From: Paulownia fortunei
Taxonomy: Eukaryota; Streptophyta; Magnoliopsida; Lamiales; Paulowniaceae
Reading direction: 5' to 3'
DNA length: 64,000 bases
Assembly: GCA_019321725.1 (NCBI GenBank)
Contig: CM033110.1
Location: 2,029,229 to 2,093,228, forward strand
The position numbers and the translations under genes were made by a program. This document shows, piece after piece, positions 11,400 through 24,911 of this stretch; position 1 is the first letter of the stretch; each line of letters begins with the position of its first letter. The notes under the pieces are model-generated. The model saw only the letters and a list, made by a program, of their open reading frames with translations. It did no database searches and was not told the DNA's origin.

Positions 11400-13140
11400 T
11401 GGTGCATAAGATATATAACCCTTCTCCATCAATTTCTGGCTCACTAGAGGTGAGGAAGATGACTTTCAGACTTTTGATGCTTGCCATAGAACTTGCGAGT
11501 TAAGCTAATTGATCTGCATTAGAATTCTCGACCCTAGGGATTTGCTTTATTTGACATTTATCGAATCTTGTGATCAAATCTTTAAGTTCAAATACTTAAT
11601 CATTTTCTCCTCATTAGCTTCATATGAACTTCCTACTTGATTGACAACTAACTGCGAGTCGCTATGGATTATTAACCTTCTCGTTCTTGCTGCGTGGGCT
11701 AGCTTGACTCCTACTACAAGTACTTTATATTCGGCCTCGTTATTGGAAGTTGCAAACTCAAGATTGATTGCATAATCAAACTTGTCCCCTTGAGGACTTT
11801 CCAACAACACCCCTGCTCCACTTCTTGTCGGGGTGGAGAATCCATCGACATATAATGTCCATGTTGGGGTTGAGCTAGTTGTTTTGTTCGTCGTCATTTC
11901 AACTAAAAATTTTGCTACGACTTGAGCTTTGATCACTGGCTTTGGTCGAAATTTGAGACTATGTTCACTGAGTTCAACTATCCACTTCACTTATCTGCCT
12001 AAAGCTTCAACTTTAGATAGAACTTGCTTGAGTGGTTGATTAGTCAATACTATGACCAAGTGAGATTGGAAATATGGTCAGAGTTTTCCAATAGCTGTGA
12101 TGAGGGCCAATGCCAACTTTTTAATATTTGGGTATTTCAACTCAGGTCCTTGTAAGGTTAGGCTGACATAGTAGACAGGATGATGGTCTCTTCCTATTTC
12201 TCGAACTAAGATAACACTTGTTGCTTCCTTGCTAGTTACTAAGTAAATGAGCAAAGTCTTTGCCATCTCGGGCTTTGTCAGAAGAGGAGATGAAACCAAG
12301 TAATTCTTCAAGTCCTCAAAGGCTTGTTGGCACACCGTACTCCATTCAAAGCTCTTTCCTTCTCAAAGTATCTTGAAAAATGATAAACATTTGTCCGTCG
12401 ACCTCAAGATGAATCAGTTCAAAGCAACCAACCTCTCTGTCAATTGCTGGACTTCTTTGATGTTTTGCGGTAAAAGTATCTCCATCACAGCCCTAATCTT
12501 TTCAGGATTCGCCTCAATCCTTCACTCTGAAATCATGTATCCTAAGATTTTTTCTCCCCGTACTCCAAAGACATACTTTGTTGGGTTGAGTTTTAGATTG
12601 TAGGCTCTCAAGATATTGAAACAGTCCTTCAAGTCATGCGCATGGTCAGATGCTTGCCCGTTCTTGAAAAGCATGTCGTCGATGTAAACCTCTATATTTC
12701 TACCTATCTGGCTTTCGAACATTCTGTTGACAAGCCTTTGATAGGTGGCTGCAACATTCTTTAAATCGAAATTACTCTATAGCAGTAAATGTCTTGATCC
12801 GTCACCAAACTTGTTTTCTCTTGTTTTTGAGTGCTAGTTGTATTTGATTATATCCCTGATACGCATCCAGGAAGCTAAGTAATTCACATCTGAGGTTGAA
12901 TCCACCAGCAAGTCTGTTCGTGAAAGAGGAAAAGGATCCTTCGGGCATACTTTGTTCAAATCTGTAAAGTCGATGCATAAGCGCCAATTCCCCCCAATTT
13001 TAGGCACAAAGACAACATTAACTAACCAGTCTAGATAATCCACATGACGTACATATTTAGCTCTAAATAATTTATCAACTTCTTCCTTGATGTGTTTACT
13101 TCTCTCTGCTCCAAAAGTTCTCTTCCTCTGTTTCACTGGT
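11400..13140 (-). pseudogene. Gypsy pol remnant: reverse transcriptase and RNase H
   Basis: Reading down from 13140, the RT domain shows FGAERSKHIKEEVDKL, DWLVNVVFVPK, WRLCIDFTDLNKVCPKDPFPL, FLDAYQGYNQIQL and the catalytic box YIDDML (about 12680), then the connection region (QAFEDLKNYLVSSPLLTKP). The RNase H domain at 11574-11990 keeps all three visible acidic positions: LYVDG, NNEAEYK and HSDSQLV. The remnant is spread over several frames with internal stops. The reading past RNase H (RVENSNADQLA) ends without any HHCC or D,D,E integrase motif. Confidence 0.85.
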
Positions 13141-13198
13141 TTCGTGTTTGGATTAACATTTCCTATGGGGGAATGCCATGTAAGTCTTCCATCCCCTA

Positions 13199-15134
13199 TT
13201 AAAAAACTTCAACATTTTTTTTAAGAAAATCTACTAACTTATCCTCAACTGCTAGTTCGAGGTTAGTGCTAATCCTTATCACCTTAGACGCATTACCTGG
13301 AGCTAGTTCAATGATTTTGAACTCTTCAATTGCCTCCAATCTTGTTTTCTCAAGGTTTCTTTTCTTCTCTTTTGTATTGACTTGATCTTGGGTTTGCCCT
13401 ACTAGCAGAATGCATGAATGTTTTCCTTGCATTATGTGAATCTCTACCTGCGGAACCCCCAGATATAACTCTAATCACCCCCACGGTTGGTAAGTTATCA
13501 TCTCCCGGTCCTCTCTTCTTGCTCTCACTTGCATGATCATGAGACGAGTCCTTTTGTCTTGGTGCGTTTGATGGCTTACGATGCTCATACTTTGTCTTAT
13601 CTACAAATTCTATCAAGTAACCCATTTTAATAAGTTTTTCAATCTCGTTGTATAAGTGATGGCATTCTTTAGTTGTGTGGCCTTTATCTCGGTGGAAACA
13701 ATAATATTTATCGAACTTTAGCCTTTTAGAAATTTTCTTCATGGGTCGAGGTGGTTGAACCAACCCTTCCTGCTCCGCTACAACCAATATTTTAGACATT
13801 CTGGTTGTAAAGGAGCATAGTGATTATATCCTGTAGAAGGGGGCATGTCTTCTCTTTTCATTCTTTCTCCCCTCATGTCTTTCTTTCTCATGTTTTCTTT
13901 TTGGTGGTTGGTTTGTACTATTGGTTTCTTCAATGTGGATATACTTCACTACTCGAGCTAGAAACTCCTCTAGAGTGCTTGGTGGCTTTTCTGCTATAGA
14001 TTCTTTACATCTTACATGGTGAAGATTTTGCTGCATTATTCCTGCTAACAATTCATGGTTGACATGAGGAATTTCATGTACAGTCTCAACAAAAAGCATC
14101 ACAAAATCACGCAGAGGCTCTCATTCTCGTTGTGTTACTAAAAATAAGTAAGTTGTAATCTTGGGATATTTTCGATTTATTGAGAACTGGTGTAAAAACT
14201 TCTGCATCAGTTGCTCGAAGCTGGCCATAATGCAAGTGGGCAGTTGGTTGAACCAAGTCAATGCATGTTTGGTGAGGGTAGTATGGAAAATTTTACAAAA
14301 GGCTGCATTGCTCAAGTTGTAGAGATCTGCTTTGGCAAAAAATTATCGAGATATTCTTGGGGATCCCTGGTCCTATCGAATTCAGAATCCCACTGGTATG
14401 GACTCCGCTAAGATAGAAGTAGCAAATGGGCTTTGTCTTGGTAGTGCAATTGCCTATGGCAGATATTCTATTATTTGTCATTGAGAAGTAGTTTGGGGAA
14501 TTGACGGTATGTTGGTTACTTCTCTCGTACCTTTCCTAGACCTGACATTTATTGCTGAAGATGAAATCCGACTCGGTATGCCTGCATGCAAACCTCCTTC
14601 TTCACGATTTCTTTTTTCATCTCTTAACTCCTCACGTCTCACTCGTGGCCTCGTATTTGCAACGGGTGGTGAAACCCGATTATTTGTATCTGCATGCATA
14701 TCTTTTGTCTTCCAGTTTCTTCACCCCTCAGTCGACGTCTTGCATTCGCAATCGAAGGTGAAATTTGGTTGTTTATATCAGCATGTATACCTTTTTCTCT
14801 TTCACGCCTCAGCCCTGTCCTCTCAGGAGTTGGAGTGGAATCTAGGCTTCGATAAAAGAGAGAGGCTCTGCTCTGTGTTGATTCTCAACATACTGAGCTA
14901 CTGCTTGAGTGATGGCTCTAGCCGTAGCATCTTCAATCATAATTTGAAAAACTTCATGAGTGATCTGTAATACTGTAGGTTGAGCGGGATCAACAGGCGG
15001 GGGATGTTGAGGTTGATCTCGCCTAGGTGGGTGTGGACGTTGATTTTTTCCATTTCTATTAACATCTTCAGCATGTGGTGTACCTTGAATGCTACCCTCT
15101 CTGGCAACTCTGGATCTGGTTTGTATATTCTCAA
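13199..15134 (-). pseudogene. Gypsy gag/protease-region remnant
   Basis: The N-terminal gag segment (about 14880-15134, with VLQITHEVFQIMIEDATARA in one frame) is followed by an Arg/Ser-rich linker holding three imperfect repeats (14530-14800). Then come a capsid-type segment (ALTWFNQLP...SFEQLMQKFLHQF, 14121-14315), a lysine-rich stretch and a single CCHC-type knuckle (CFHRDKGHTTKEC, about 13660-13700). The region before RT (EFKIIELAPGNASKVIRI, 13199-13400) matches the linker normally found between protease and RT. Several frames are broken. I saw no intact protease active site. Confidence 0.75.
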
Positions 15135-15184
15135 TGCTCAGACAACAGTTTCCATAGACGGCGCTAAAAAAATGATACAGTATT

Positions 15185-15335
15185 ATTTCTTTTCTTTTAC
15201 TCTAAGTTGGATAACGATCAAGAGTTGAGTTGCTGCTTGTAACACAATAAATCGTTATGGTGCTGGATTATCCCGATAAAAATTCTCTAACCAGAGAGAA
15301 TTCATAAAATATATTTGAAAGTATTTAGTAACAAA
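15185..15335 (-). repeat. Right (5') LTR remnant of the gypsy element
   Basis: This is the counterpart of 11160-11290: CAAGAGTTGAGTTGCTGCTTG, AACACAATAAATCGTTATGG, CGATAAAAATTCTCT and AAAATATATTTGAAAG in the same order. The LTR probably continues to about 15480, where TATATAAG and GGCC-rich words occur. Confidence 0.6.
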
Positions 15336-15480
15336 ATGAATTACTTACCTTTCATCAAATGAAAGAATATATATTTATAGTATTTTTTATTGGATTCAAA
15401 TCCATCAGGCCTTGAGTCATTCAAAATTAGGCCTTCTTTTGTTGGGTATGGGCCATGCTCCATCAATTAGCAAATGGTTA

Positions 15481-17290
15481 TATCCGACCTCACTTATATA
15501 AGATATTATGGTTCATGCCCTTCATTTATTATGTTTCAGGTTTGAGTTTTAAAAAGAAAAAAAAGGGAAAGAAAGAAAAATGACCGGTCCTTCTTCCCCC
15601 TCAATCTTTATGTTTGAGTTTTACAAAAAAAAAAAAAAAGAAAGAAAAAAACCTGTCCGTCCTTTCTCATATTTAATGATTCAAAATTTTTAAAAGAAAA
15701 AATCAAAGGAAAAATTTGGCGTAGATCAATTTGGATAGAAATCCAACTACATTTATTGCTTTTCAATTGATTTTGTTTAGATGCTACAAAATTTATGTAA
15801 TAAACTTCCACCCACTCCTAATAATCTTGTCTCATTTGATTGCAATCTAGCTAGAATGAATTTTAAGCAAATTGTTCGACAATATGTTACTATTACATGA
15901 GGACTAAAAGAACTCATCAACATTTTCTTACATAAACATATGTTCAATTATCCTAATCTTGGTATATTTACTTTCACTTCCTACAAATAAAATAGAGTAG
16001 AAACAACAACGTGGTGAAATTCATGTTACCAAATTGCCCCTCGTCAATTGAGAAAAAAATATTGAACAAATTACCCTTTCACCAAGGAAATTAAATATTT
16101 CTTTTTTGAATTCAGTGTTTATGTTTTATTCACATTTCCTCGATCTGATGTATTTGTTTAACCAAGGAGTTCTAAAGTCCAATATGATCGGCAATCTTAG
16201 CCCTATGACGTGTTATGATACTATGATACAACTTTTTTTCAACGAAGGAGACTTAGGATACCATTGAGCGAATTTAGTCAAATTTAAAATTTTTCGCATC
16301 AGCTTTGGAGCATGATGTTTTTTAAAATAAAAATAAAAAATTTATCTCAAATTTATTTTTAATAGTAAAAATTTACCTTAAATGGAACGAATCTGATATG
16401 AGTTTGAATTTAAACTCGCGTGCATTCCTATTTAAACTATTTGGGGCGGGTTCGCGGATTCGAGATGAGTTCGAATTTGAACGCACCCATTATCATCCTT
16501 GTTCAAATTATTAAAAATTTAAAATAAATGATTGAATGTGACACAAGTAATATTTGTCCGACCATACAATAATTTGTGAAGAGCTTCTTATAATGTATAA
16601 AAGACATAAAGGAATCGGATAATTTGGGGAGTATTTGGCTCTTACCATAGAAACAAATGACAAAAAAAAAGGGAGGACTTTTAATTTTGAGGCTGCCGAC
16701 AAATTTTGGTCTGGATGTGTCGGTGTGGGGATGGAAAATAACACCAAAATTTGGCACCACGCGACAGCACAGTCCCCATTTTTTGTAGCATACTAATTAT
16801 CAATCAACTCTAGTGACCACACCTCTTTCTTGTTAATTAATGCTAATTAATTATCCTTTCATGGCAGTAAGAATATATATATATATAAGGATAATTTTTT
16901 TTATATATATATATATATATGTGTGCGCGCGTTTATATAAAGATGTCACATAACATTGCATTAAATGTAAATAATTTTCTCTTTTTTAAAAAGTGAAAAT
17001 CTCAATATACATATATCTTTTATGGGATTTTTCGTCCCACAACTCAAGTCCAGTTAAAATTTACTCCCCAACACTTGATTTTCCACATTCGATCCTTATC
17101 ACACTATTTATTCCTAGCCATGAAATTTCATGGGGAACATAAAGTACATTATTCAATATATTAAAATATCACAAACTCCTATATCCAAATATATATCCTA
17201 TTAAAGGAAATTAAATTTAGAACAAAATTAAATTAGCTTCCTTTCAATTGCTTCCACATAAAATGCTTCTGAACTTCTCAAGAAAACAAA
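15481..17290. other. Intergenic DNA
   Basis: No gene is recognised. A stretch at about 16300-16500 (TTTGGGGCGGGTTCGCGG with an AT-rich neighbour and ATTATCATCCTTG) looks like a degenerate member of the GGCGGG-type MITEs seen near 4.5 kb and 42.4 kb. A (TA)n/(TG)n microsatellite lies at about 16873-16930. Confidence 0.4.
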
Positions 17291-17299
17291 CATTTGACG

Positions 17300-17765
17300 G
17301 TATGGGAACCATGTGCTAACCTCGGCAGAAAATTGGAAGCAAGTTCTTACAGGCAAACAGCCATCAAGAAACATGACACCAGGAAACATAAGAACAAGGA
17401 AATTTTATTTGTTATATGTCCAAATGTTCATCTCCTACAACGATAAGTCCCGTGTTACAATCCTATCTGTCGAGAGATCCCAAAAAAATGTTCATGGCAA
17501 TGGAAGATAAATCATAACAATCTGGTACAAATTCCTCAGCACTGGCTGTAGGCAACTGGAAGGGCATTAGATTTTCTACATACACGTGTGCATAAGTACA
17601 CACACTTTCTTTAGGCTTACTTCTGTTTCCTTGATACAGTGCACAATCGTCTACAGTATGTGGGTTCTTTAAGAATAGATCCCCACAAGAAGGGTAATAC
17701 ATAAATACCTGAGCATGCCGAAAATGGATCTCTTTTCCTCTAGGTAACTGCAGTTAAACTATTGC
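17300..17765 (-). other. Probable CCZ1 3' UTR
   Basis: The sequence just after the CCZ1 stop has a composition closer to transcribed DNA than to the AT-rich flank beyond about 17290. The open frame in it (17463-17702) matches nothing I recognise. The exact polyadenylation site cannot be read. Confidence 0.35.
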
Positions 17766-20700
17766 CTAGTCCAAGGAAAACACACCGTTGCAGTACCTGC
17801 ACAATTTATGACAGTAAAAAGCATGAGTGCCAAAGCATTGCAATTGGAAAGGGCCAAAAACCAAATATATTCCTTGAATGCTTAAGCAGCTAGTGTACCC
17901 TCTGTGACAATTATGGCTAAGAAGCGGTAGAGGTCCAAGTTATAAGACAACAACAACAATAACCAGGTAACAGCTCTGTACTGTTCATACTTTAATATTT
18001 AAGGCTTAAAAATTAAATATACATATAAATATAGACAATTTTGCTGTAACAACGATTTTAGTACATAATTAGTATCCAATTTCAGATCAGGTTGCAATTA
18101 ATCTTATATCATTCCAAGTACCCCTCGCTACTCAAATATACATAATCTAACAATTTTGCTTCTGTTATGATACATGTTACTTCAGTACATGCATATAAAA
18201 AGCTCCATCAGTAAAGAGTGTGAAGTGAATTTAGCATGCCTACATTCAGCACTTCGCCACTTGTTTGATGTGTTCAAGTAAAAGCAAGACATAATTATTA
18301 AAGATATTTGTGATGATCCAGCATATTTCATATAATATGGTCAACGAGAGAGCAGGACTGAGTATTAAGTAGAGTAGATGGGGAAAGTGGTCGGTCTACT
18401 TTGATGAAGACTCCATATGATTTTTTTTCTATACTTTATTTTTCTACAATTTTGTGAGAAGAGCACCCTGTGTAGATAACTAGATTTTCCCTTTCATTGA
18501 GATCTTCAAATCTGAAAGATTATAAATCATTATAATCACAAACTTCATGTTTCACAAAGCAATTACTGGTAGGTGACTCCACTTCAGAAACTGTATTTCT
18601 TCCATTCTCTTATCTTGATGCATAGAATTTCAAAGCTAATTTCAAACAACATTAAATGTTAGCCAGTTTTCTGAACCCAGAAGCAGAAATGTTACCTCTC
18701 ACTGAACTTCTCAACAGCATCAGAGGCATAGAGAAGGGTTTCATTTGCTTTCTCAAGAACCATATAAAGCTCCTTTCCTCTAGTAAGCCGAGCGATAAGC
18801 CAAGCATTGTTTTTTGCTCTAGTGCATACTTCTAGATCTTTCTCACAGCCTGAATTATCCCATTTAGCTCTACTCTTTTCCGAGTCAACCTCCTCTCGAA
18901 GCCTACTCAAGGCAACCAAGGATTCCTGATGCACTCCATCACACAGAAATACCCAAATTCCATGAGCATGAACAATATAAGATCACAGAAACCAGGAGTT
19001 ACCAATATACCTCTCTCCTATAAGCTAGTCAAATACAGAGCACAAAATATTCTAAAATGGGAAAGAAAACTCAATGTAATTAGCAGTTACTAAAGCAACA
19101 TATGGAAGCATCATAAAGTACTTAGATGTTAAAAGCTGGACAATACAATGTGAATCACTGTTAGGAAAGCTTACTGAAGGAACAGGGCTTACCTTTGTCA
19201 AAGTTGTTACTTTTCCAGGTGGAGAAGCCCTAGATATGTATCTATCACCATCCACCAGCAAATAACGATATCCACTCACATGATATGCATTCTCACCACC
19301 CCACCCTCTTGATAGCTTCTCTTCAACTTTATACATCTTCAGTGATGACTAGGATGACCAGAAAATTGCAAATTATCTAAGCAAGTGAACAAAAGCACTA
19401 TATACTCAACTAGTAACTTATAGAGTTTACTAGAGAGAAAGCCAATTTGTAGAAGTATTAAATTATTACCATATTATGTAGAAAGTCAATTTTCCATAGA
19501 TCTATATCTAGGAAAAGCAAAGGCTCAGATTTGACAGCCACACACTTAATCGCAACACAAGCCACACAATGGCATAAGAGCATGAAAAAGCTCATAAGTG
19601 TACATTTAGTTAAACAAGTTACAAGATTCTGATTTGAAAACACCAATAGCATTAGTTAAGCCATCATCTGGAAGAGACCCTCATCCCCCAATTTGAAAAC
19701 TACTGGTAATTACAAAAGGCATCAATATTATCATCATTCCACAAGTATTTTGAACGAAATACATGGATACATTAGAAAATAATCTAATCTAATTATATTA
19801 AAAGCAAAGCAGTAGAAAATGTCCTTTTAGAACAATCTCAGATGGCAGCTGTAGAGGCGACACACTATCATGCACATGGGTGTTGGTTCAAAAAATAATC
19901 CAAATAAACAAGCAGCAGTAGATCACAGGAATGTAGTACGAAAGAATACCAACAGGTTCTAAACAATAAAACCTAGGACCCCAAAATTACCACTTATACT
20001 AGTAATTACTCAATAATCCAAGATAGTAATCACGTAATCTTGCTCTGTGCTAAATGGATCTACAGTCCATTTTCGACATCCTGTTATCATGCATCATATT
20101 GTAAAATAGGAGTGAGTGAGAACTACATATCTGTTGATAAAAGTACAATAAACTCTATAAAACTATAATCAACTCAACTGATTAACTATGTTAATGTAAA
20201 CTATCCATGATAAACAAGCAACAATAACAGAATGAACTTCATGCGAAAACTCAAATTCGTCGAATATCAGCAGAGTAAACAAAACTCACGTTTTCAAGAA
20301 TTTGCTGCTTCACCATAGCAATTCCTTGCTCCCCATTGACAGATGAGACTGGAATCAGAAGTATCACTGTGAGGCCCCGATGCTGATAAGCTAATAGATA
20401 CATCTTCTCCTCTGTTTGATGAAGCCAAATTTTTGGGCTAGTAGGCACTAAATTATTAACTTCTGCACCCCAAATATCGGTGACAAGAAAGCCATCCTTC
20501 CCCTTGGACCACTTGGAATGCTGCAAAGGCCTCACAAAAGGATAACTCCGATTTCTAAGTGGGGATGTATCACGAGAATTATAATATTGATCCCCAACAG
20601 GACCAGAATTCGCTAGTACAGCTCCAGCAGAAGTATTGCATGCAGTATTTCCTTTACGTGAATAGGTCCATGAACTTACTCCATAGGATAGGGCAAGAGG

Positions 20701-23700
20701 GGTTAACCTTAGGACAGCATAAGTAAATAGGTTGACAGTGTCGATCTGAAAAAAAATAGGAAAAAGGGATATAACAATCAATCAACAACGAAAGTTAGAT
20801 GCTCTACATAAAATAAGAGAATTATTGGGCATATTATGCCTTTATCAAAACAGATACAATTTAAGGGTGATAATTTCGCCCGTTTTCTCTTTTTTCTAAT
20901 ACGCCAAATGGGATAAAGAGGAGGAGGGATGAGGAAACAATCATAAAAGATCAAACCATACAGGAGAAAGATTTGTGGAGACCAGCAGATCCTGGAACAT
21001 GGTCAGTGAGTAGCACTGTGTGTTCCCCGCACATGATTCTATCACTCTAACAAGAGACTGACAGAAACCAAATGTAAGGTGACAATTTATATACAAATAT
21101 GCATTGCTACTAGCACAAAACATTAAATCTTTTCATATCAAAACACTATCAGGAACAGACATATCTGACCATCCCCAATGGCTTAACAGATATTATATTT
21201 ACCAAGTAAAATCCTTCATCCCAAATAAAAAAAAATGCACAGAATTCGAAGTATGAAGTAGCTAATTTACACTGATACTAAAAATGTTACTATAAAGTCC
21301 AAATACTCTTTGGATACATATTTCTGCGTAACCTCTGCATATCAGTGAGTCCTCTCTTAACACTAAAAAAGATTATACACCATTTACTCATTTACTATAT
21401 CATTTATGATAATGCAATCAAAGTATACTATAAACAACTTTTTAAATATTTTAAGATAATAAACTGTTAACAGAATGATGGTTGAGCATCTACCACTAGT
21501 TATGAAATAAATAACCAGAAAAGAAAAGGATTTGTAATGTTACTTGGACCAATAAGGTATCAGATGCGTGTGTGTAAATATTGGGTTAATAAACCATCTA
21601 CATTTTGGACACGTTGACATGGATGTTTATTCATTTAGAAGAGTTGTAATAGCAAGGAATGCAATAATTAGATGCTTCAGTAGGACAATAGCCAGAGAAT
21701 GGAAAATAGGACTGAAATGTTCATCAACATGTTACTCAGCTCAATGTGATGCTATATCATTTAGGAAAATATTGAAGCTCATTTATCAGTTATACACCTC
21801 AAGATAGGGACTCTAGATCAGCACTTTCAGTGTCCCTGAAAATGACAATGATCTATGGATGTGAAAGCAGGGTAAAAATTAGATCAGAGTGTAGTGTGCC
21901 TCTATCATATTTAACACACACATCAAATATCTATCGGCGGCCTAATTTGTTGCTTTTAACTCATTACAAATAAATTTGAAGACCCTTAAGCATTATAGTA
22001 AGCATTGCTTATACAAGCGAAAAATTAGCAAACAAACAACATTGTGCATTCAGTTACCATTTTTCTCTCACGATTAAGAAGTTGTGCAATTTGCCCCATT
22101 AAACAATAGGCAATAAATTACCTAGAAACTAACCTGCACATCAAGAGCAGCCTCCCGTCCCACAGTTAACATCTGCAGTGTTCCACGTTCTTTTAGAGAG
22201 TCACGAAAGTTTGGCAGCGCAAGTTTCTTCCCAATAGAAAAATCTGACCCAAAGAGAAAATGCAAGGTGTGAAAATGGCAACTTCAGATTGCCCCAAGTG
22301 CACAAATGAAATGGGAATCATTTGATACAGCAACTGCAGCATTACCCCAGCAGCAATATTACAATGGAGATCGCTTTTCAAATGCTGACAATTAGTAACT
22401 TATGTTGAAACAATAGCAAACATGAGGAAACAAAAATCTAGTGTATCTACACGGAGCTTAGACAGCATATAAAGACCACTCACCACTCAAAAAATCCATG
22501 ATGAAATAATATAAATGGGTTCTGACAAGTCCTCCAGTAGGTTCTCTATCAACCAACGCTCTAACAGATCCATGAAACATCACAAAAAGGGAATGCGCTT
22601 CTTTAAGAACCCTTCGTAAAGCATCAACTCGCCAAATGGCTTCTGACTCCTTGTCTTTTTCTACTACCTACTCAAGGATAAGACCATAATAACAATAATA
22701 TGTGAGGAACCACGGAAAAGCAGTGGCATCATCAATGTAATATGATTACATTATCTTGAATGACAAAAAAGCTAAGCTAGAACAAGATAAACAACGTCAG
22801 AGCTTTTGTAGATGAAATTCTAGTGTCTTCTCATTTGTACTCCATCCATCCAAATTTGTGACTCCTATATCATTTTCGAGAAGTCCCAAATTAAGGCTCC
22901 ATTTCCTAAAATGTAACTTTCTTTCCCGAACTACCCTCTCAATTAAAGAAATGTTTTAAAACCACAACTCTCAATGTTTACTTTTGAGGGCAATAATGAA
23001 AAAATACATAGAACTTTCACTTTTTCACTCTCATCTACAACTTCACACCATGTGACAGAGGGAGTATCAGAAGACACTGTTAATCTGATGTCAATTGAAT
23101 GGCAATAAGTACAACAGAACAACATTTGAAATAATTAACAAGTGTAAGAGCAGTAAAAACATGCTATTGCCAATAAAGGTCCAATATCTTGGATAAAGCA
23201 TGTTGAAATAATCATCAACCTAACATGCAGGTTCTAGATCAGCATACAGAATTTACAGTTTGGACTCCAATCATTCAAATCAAAAGGCGCGCAATTAAGG
23301 AGGTTTCTATGCCTCTGAAGTCATCTTGTAGGATTCGCAAAAATATAGATTAAATAGGAAATAAACAGTACACAAGGCAATATTTGTAGGATTTCAATAA
23401 TGTTAATCTATAAAACAAGTTATGCACAAACTTTTTAAAAATAACATAAAAGGTCAAATGATCAGAAATAAACTATTTGAAGGGTAACACATAGTGCAAA
23501 CGGGGGGAAGGAAAAACAATATCATTCCTTGACCTAATCAGTACATTAGCCAAAACAGTACATGCTTCTCAATTGAAGAAAAAGAAGAGTTAGAGCTTCC
23601 TAAGAAAAAGTTATCGCACCATCACCATCCATATATCTGGCTCTGCCTCATAGAAAACATGAGAATGCATCTCAGCTTCAATGACCTCGCAAGGAGCCTC

Positions 23701-24911
23701 CGGAGAGAAAATTCTGCAGGAAACTAATATTAGGCGCCTAATGAACCAATTAGCATAAAAATTAAACGAAGTCACAATTACTTGCTCCATTTCAAACTAA
23801 AGATGAACAATTCAAATTGTGTTCTTCTAACAGGTATAAATCACAAAAATAGAAGCAGCAAGTATGTCAAAGGGACAGTATTTTGTGATTAATAAAACAT
23901 AGACCATATGGGAAATTCAACAAAATATCCTTTTTGAGAATTCCTCCATACTTAATGTTATAAACCATTAAGTTAAAAGAAGACGTTCAAATTGAATAGC
24001 AAAAATTGTTGTTTCTTGTTAGCAAACTTTAGATAATACATGTGGAGGATCCTTAAATATGTACTACCATCTTGCCTCTGCAAGCCATAATTCAAAAAAG
24101 AAAAACATAGATATATATACATATATATATATATATATAGACACATATACACGTATAAGGCCTGTAAGGGACTGCAGCAGCTAATAGCAAGTGCCTAATG
24201 TCAATGGAATCGACCTTGAGATAATGTGTGTGAGCTTTCTTCGATAATTAGATCATTTTGCAATGACAATGTCGCAGACAGCTTCCAAGTTTCTGATGAT
24301 CATATGCAGGGCCACAGTTTGGATGTGTAACACAATGACCCCACCAAGACAATGTCCCAGCTGAACCCCCTTGAGAACAAGAGTGTGGCAAGGAACCAAG
24401 ATATTTTAAGGATATTGTAGGATTTTTTAGAAATAAATTGTGTTTTGTTAAATAAAAAGAGTTGACTCAAGCAAGCAAACATGAAATAAATATAATATCA
24501 AAAATGGGGATCGCCTTTGAGTAGGAGGTTACCTGTGTTATATCCAATTCTGATTAACAACAGACTCTAATACCAGCCAAATGACAAGTACTTCACTTGC
24601 CAGTTATTGCAAAAGTTTCCTCTTAACAAAAGTACAGATTGAAACCATGCTGATATACTACACAAGCATACTTATAGGTCAACTGCAAAAGAGGAAGCCT
24701 ATGGACAAGTATATTCACATCTAGTCAACCTGGTAAAAGTGATGAGTCCTTCGCTGAGGCCAATAACTGAGAACTGCGTCGAAAGTGGCAAATCAGCAGG
24801 ATAGAAGAATAGAATCTTGTCCAACTCCTGCCCTTCAGTTTGCCCCCTTCTCAAATCAAATACACATAATTTCATTGCTTCACTGGCATGGTTCCCAGAT
24901 GTCAGCCCCAT
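17766..24911 (-). CDS. CCZ1: Vacuolar fusion protein CCZ1 homologue
   Basis: Nine coding exons join to 1539 nt (512 aa): 24911-24730, 23713-23620, 22667-22484, 22243-22134, 21057-20962, 20745-20290, 19348-19193, 18925-18696 and 17796-17766. All introns have GT...AG ends. Diagnostic segments are LCVFDLRRGQ.EGQELDKILFFYPADL near the N-terminus (N-terminal longin region), EVIEAE.HSHVFYEAEPDIWMVMVVEK, GTLQMLTVGREAALDVQ, FQDLLVSTNLSP, NLFTYAVLRLTP, VEEKLSRGWGGENAYHVSGYRYLLVD and the C-terminal ITRLTRGKELYMVLEK-like stretch. Length and exon order agree with plant CCZ1 of about 500 aa. By family knowledge, CCZ1 pairs with MON1 as the guanine-nucleotide exchange factor for Rab7-type RABG3 on prevacuolar compartments, driving endosome-to-vacuole transport. 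The gene appears intact. The start is the first ATG of the conserved N-terminus. Confidence 0.93.

Larger units (their letters stand above)
11131..15480 (-). mobile_element. Degenerate Ty3/gypsy retrotransposon, integrase missing
   Basis: Read on the minus strand, the order is an LTR remnant (about 15180-15480), a primer-binding-site-like stretch TAGCGCCGTCTATGG just inside it (about 15150-15165), gag, zinc knuckle, reverse transcriptase, RNase H, then a second LTR remnant (about 11160-11290). All frames are broken by stops and shifts. After RNase H only about 300 bp remain before the second LTR remnant, so the integrase region is gone. The GCGCCGTCT motif and the gag and RT style are typical of the Tat/Athila branch, which I give as an inference. 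The two terminal remnants are clearly related but strongly diverged, so this is an old copy. Confidence 0.8.

Noticed and set aside
17463..17702. 79-codon minus-strand frame below CCZ1
   Set aside because: It sits immediately after the CCZ1 stop in likely 3' UTR and matches no family I know.
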